From CAZVLE01 sp964627855 (GTDB lineage Bacteria; Bacillota; Dethiobacteria; DTU022): 6,557 nucleotides of DNA. The position numbers were made by a program, and so were the translations under genes. Location of the stretch: the NCBI GenBank assembly GCA_964627855.1, contig CAZVLE010000133.1:1-6557 (forward strand). The letters run 5' to 3'. The notes below the pieces were generated by a model. That model had not been told where the DNA came from and searched no databases. It worked only from the letters and a program-made list of their open reading frames with translations. The first letter of the stretch is position 1, and each line of letters starts with the position of its first letter. Of this stretch, positions 5,675-6,557 are shown one piece after another.

Positions 5675-6557
5675 TCACTTCTTTTTTTCATTTGCAACCC
5701 TTTCCAGATCAGCTTCAACCATCATCATAATTAGCTCTTCTAAAGTGGTTTTCGCACTCCACTTCAGTTTTTCCCTCGCTTTGGTTGGGTTGCCAATCAA
5801 AATATCAACCTCTGCCGGGCGGTAAAACTTAGGGTCTATTACAACATAATCTTCATAATTCAAACCAACATACTCAAAAGCAATTTTACACATATCTTTT
5901 ACTGCAGTAGTACGTCCAGTGGCTATCACAAAATCATCAGGCACATCCTGCTGCAGCATCAGCCACATAGCTTCAACATAGTCACCGGCGTAGCCCCAGT
6001 CTCGCTTGGCATCAATATAACCTAAACGCAGCTCATTCTGCTTCCCAAGTTTAATTCTTGCTACCCCGTCAGTCACTTTGCGGGTTACAAATTCAATACC
6101 CCTTAACGGCGACTCATGGTTAAATAAAATTCCGTTGCAGGTATACATGCCGAAACTTTCCCGGTAGTTCACTGAAATCCAGTGCCCAAAAAGTTTGGAA
6201 ACACCATAGGGGCTGCGCGGGTGGAAAGGTGTGTTTTCACACTGTACCTCTTCTTTGATCAAACCAAACATCTCACTGGTCGAAGCCTGGTAAAAGCGGG
6301 TACCCGAATTGGTCATGCGTAGCGCCTCAAGCATATTCAGCACCCCCAAAGCGGTCACTTTAGAAGTTAAAACCGGCTGCTCCCACGATGTAGCTACAAA
6401 GCTCTGGGCCGCCAGGTTATAAGCTTCATCGGGTTTAGATTTTTGCAGGGCCGCTATTAAAGAAGGCTGGTCGGTTACATCGCCGTAGATCAGCTCAACA
6501 TCATTTTCCCCCCCTAAGTATTCCAGCCGCCAGTGATTGCAGTAACTGCGCCTGGCT
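5675..6557 (-). CDS. gmd: GDP-mannose 4,6-dehydratase (N-terminus outside window)
   Basis: Converts GDP-D-mannose to GDP-4-keto-6-deoxy-D-mannose, the branch point to GDP-D-rhamnose, GDP-L-fucose and related surface sugars. The frame is open to the right edge, giving 293 residues; about 35-50 N-terminal residues including the NADP-binding GxxGxxG are missing. A start at the internal GTG (6358) is not credible because conserved sequence continues upstream, e.g. NLAAQSFVATSW (47-58 of the visible part). Catalytic residues are present: ASTSEMFG (T93 and E95) and SPYGVSK (Y117, K121). GILFNHESPLRG, FVTRKVTDGVARI, RDWGYAGDYVEAMW and FYRPAEVDILIGNP are all family-typical. The protein ends in a lysine-rich tail at TGA 5675-5677. 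It is followed 11 bases later by the rmd-like gene, which would use its product. Confidence 0.95.
   Translation of the reverse strand, partial: ARRSYCNHWRLEYLGGENDVELIYGDVTDQPSLIAALQKSKPDEAYNLAAQSFVATSWEQPVLTSKVTALGVLNMLEALRMTNSGTRFYQASTSEMFGLIKEEVQCENTPFHPRSPYGVSKLFGHWISVNYRESFGMYTCNGILFNHESPLRGIEFVTRKVTDGVARIKLGKQNELRLGYIDAKRDWGYAGDYVEAMWLMLQQDVPDDFVIATGRTTAVKDMCKIAFEYVGLNYEDYVVIDPKFYRPAEVDILIGNPTKAREKLKWSAKTTLEELIMMMVEADLERVANEKKK

Noticed and set aside
5675..6358. A shorter gmd gene starting at the GTG ending at 6358
   Set aside because: The frame stays open to the window edge and encodes conserved GMD sequence upstream of that GTG, so the codon is an internal valine.

Overview
The window looks like chromosomal DNA of a low-to-moderate GC, probably anaerobic, Firmicutes/Clostridia-type bacterium. 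The support is purine-rich Shine-Dalgarno sites, near-consensus sigma-A promoter elements, tRNA genes with encoded CCA ends, and tightly packed genes. No species can be named from the sequence alone.

Left part (1-4255, minus strand): a five-gene cluster read right to left as mtnP, mtnA, mtaD, surE, rtcB (rtcB runs off the left edge). Gaps between the first four genes are 8, 12 and 6 bases, and rtcB follows after 60 bases, so this is very probably one operon. The first three genes form a salvage route for 5'-methylthioadenosine (MTA). MtaD deaminates MTA to methylthioinosine (MTI), the phosphorylase releases hypoxanthine and 5-methylthioribose-1-phosphate, and MtnA isomerises that sugar to methylthioribulose-1-phosphate. 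The phosphorylase has Asn-Phe-Ala where adenine-specific MTA phosphorylases have Asp-Tyr-Asp. It therefore looks like a 6-oxopurine (MTI) enzyme, which makes the deaminase an obligatory first step. SurE (nucleotidase) and RtcB (RNA ligase) are carried along in the same unit.

Middle (4256-4730): a divergent control region. It holds a near-perfect sigma-A promoter firing right (TTGACC-17-TATACT) into a tRNA cluster, Thr(TGT)-Tyr(GTA)-Lys(TTT), and a TATAAT box firing left toward mtnP. The tRNA cluster ends in a strong 12-bp hairpin that probably also stops the converging genes on the other side.

Right part (4731-6557, minus strand): gmd (5' end outside the window) followed by an rmd-like GDP-4-keto-6-deoxymannose reductase, the pair that makes GDP-D-rhamnose for surface glycans. 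The reductase is interrupted at codon 26 by an in-frame TAA, with the same reading frame open on both sides. As sequenced it is a nonsense-mutated gene whose downstream fragment lacks the NAD(P)-binding loop.

No wholly unknown system is evident. The points most worth a second look are the MTI-type rather than MTA-type phosphorylase paired with its deaminase, the single in-frame stop in rmd, and the operon linkage of nucleoside salvage to SurE and RtcB.
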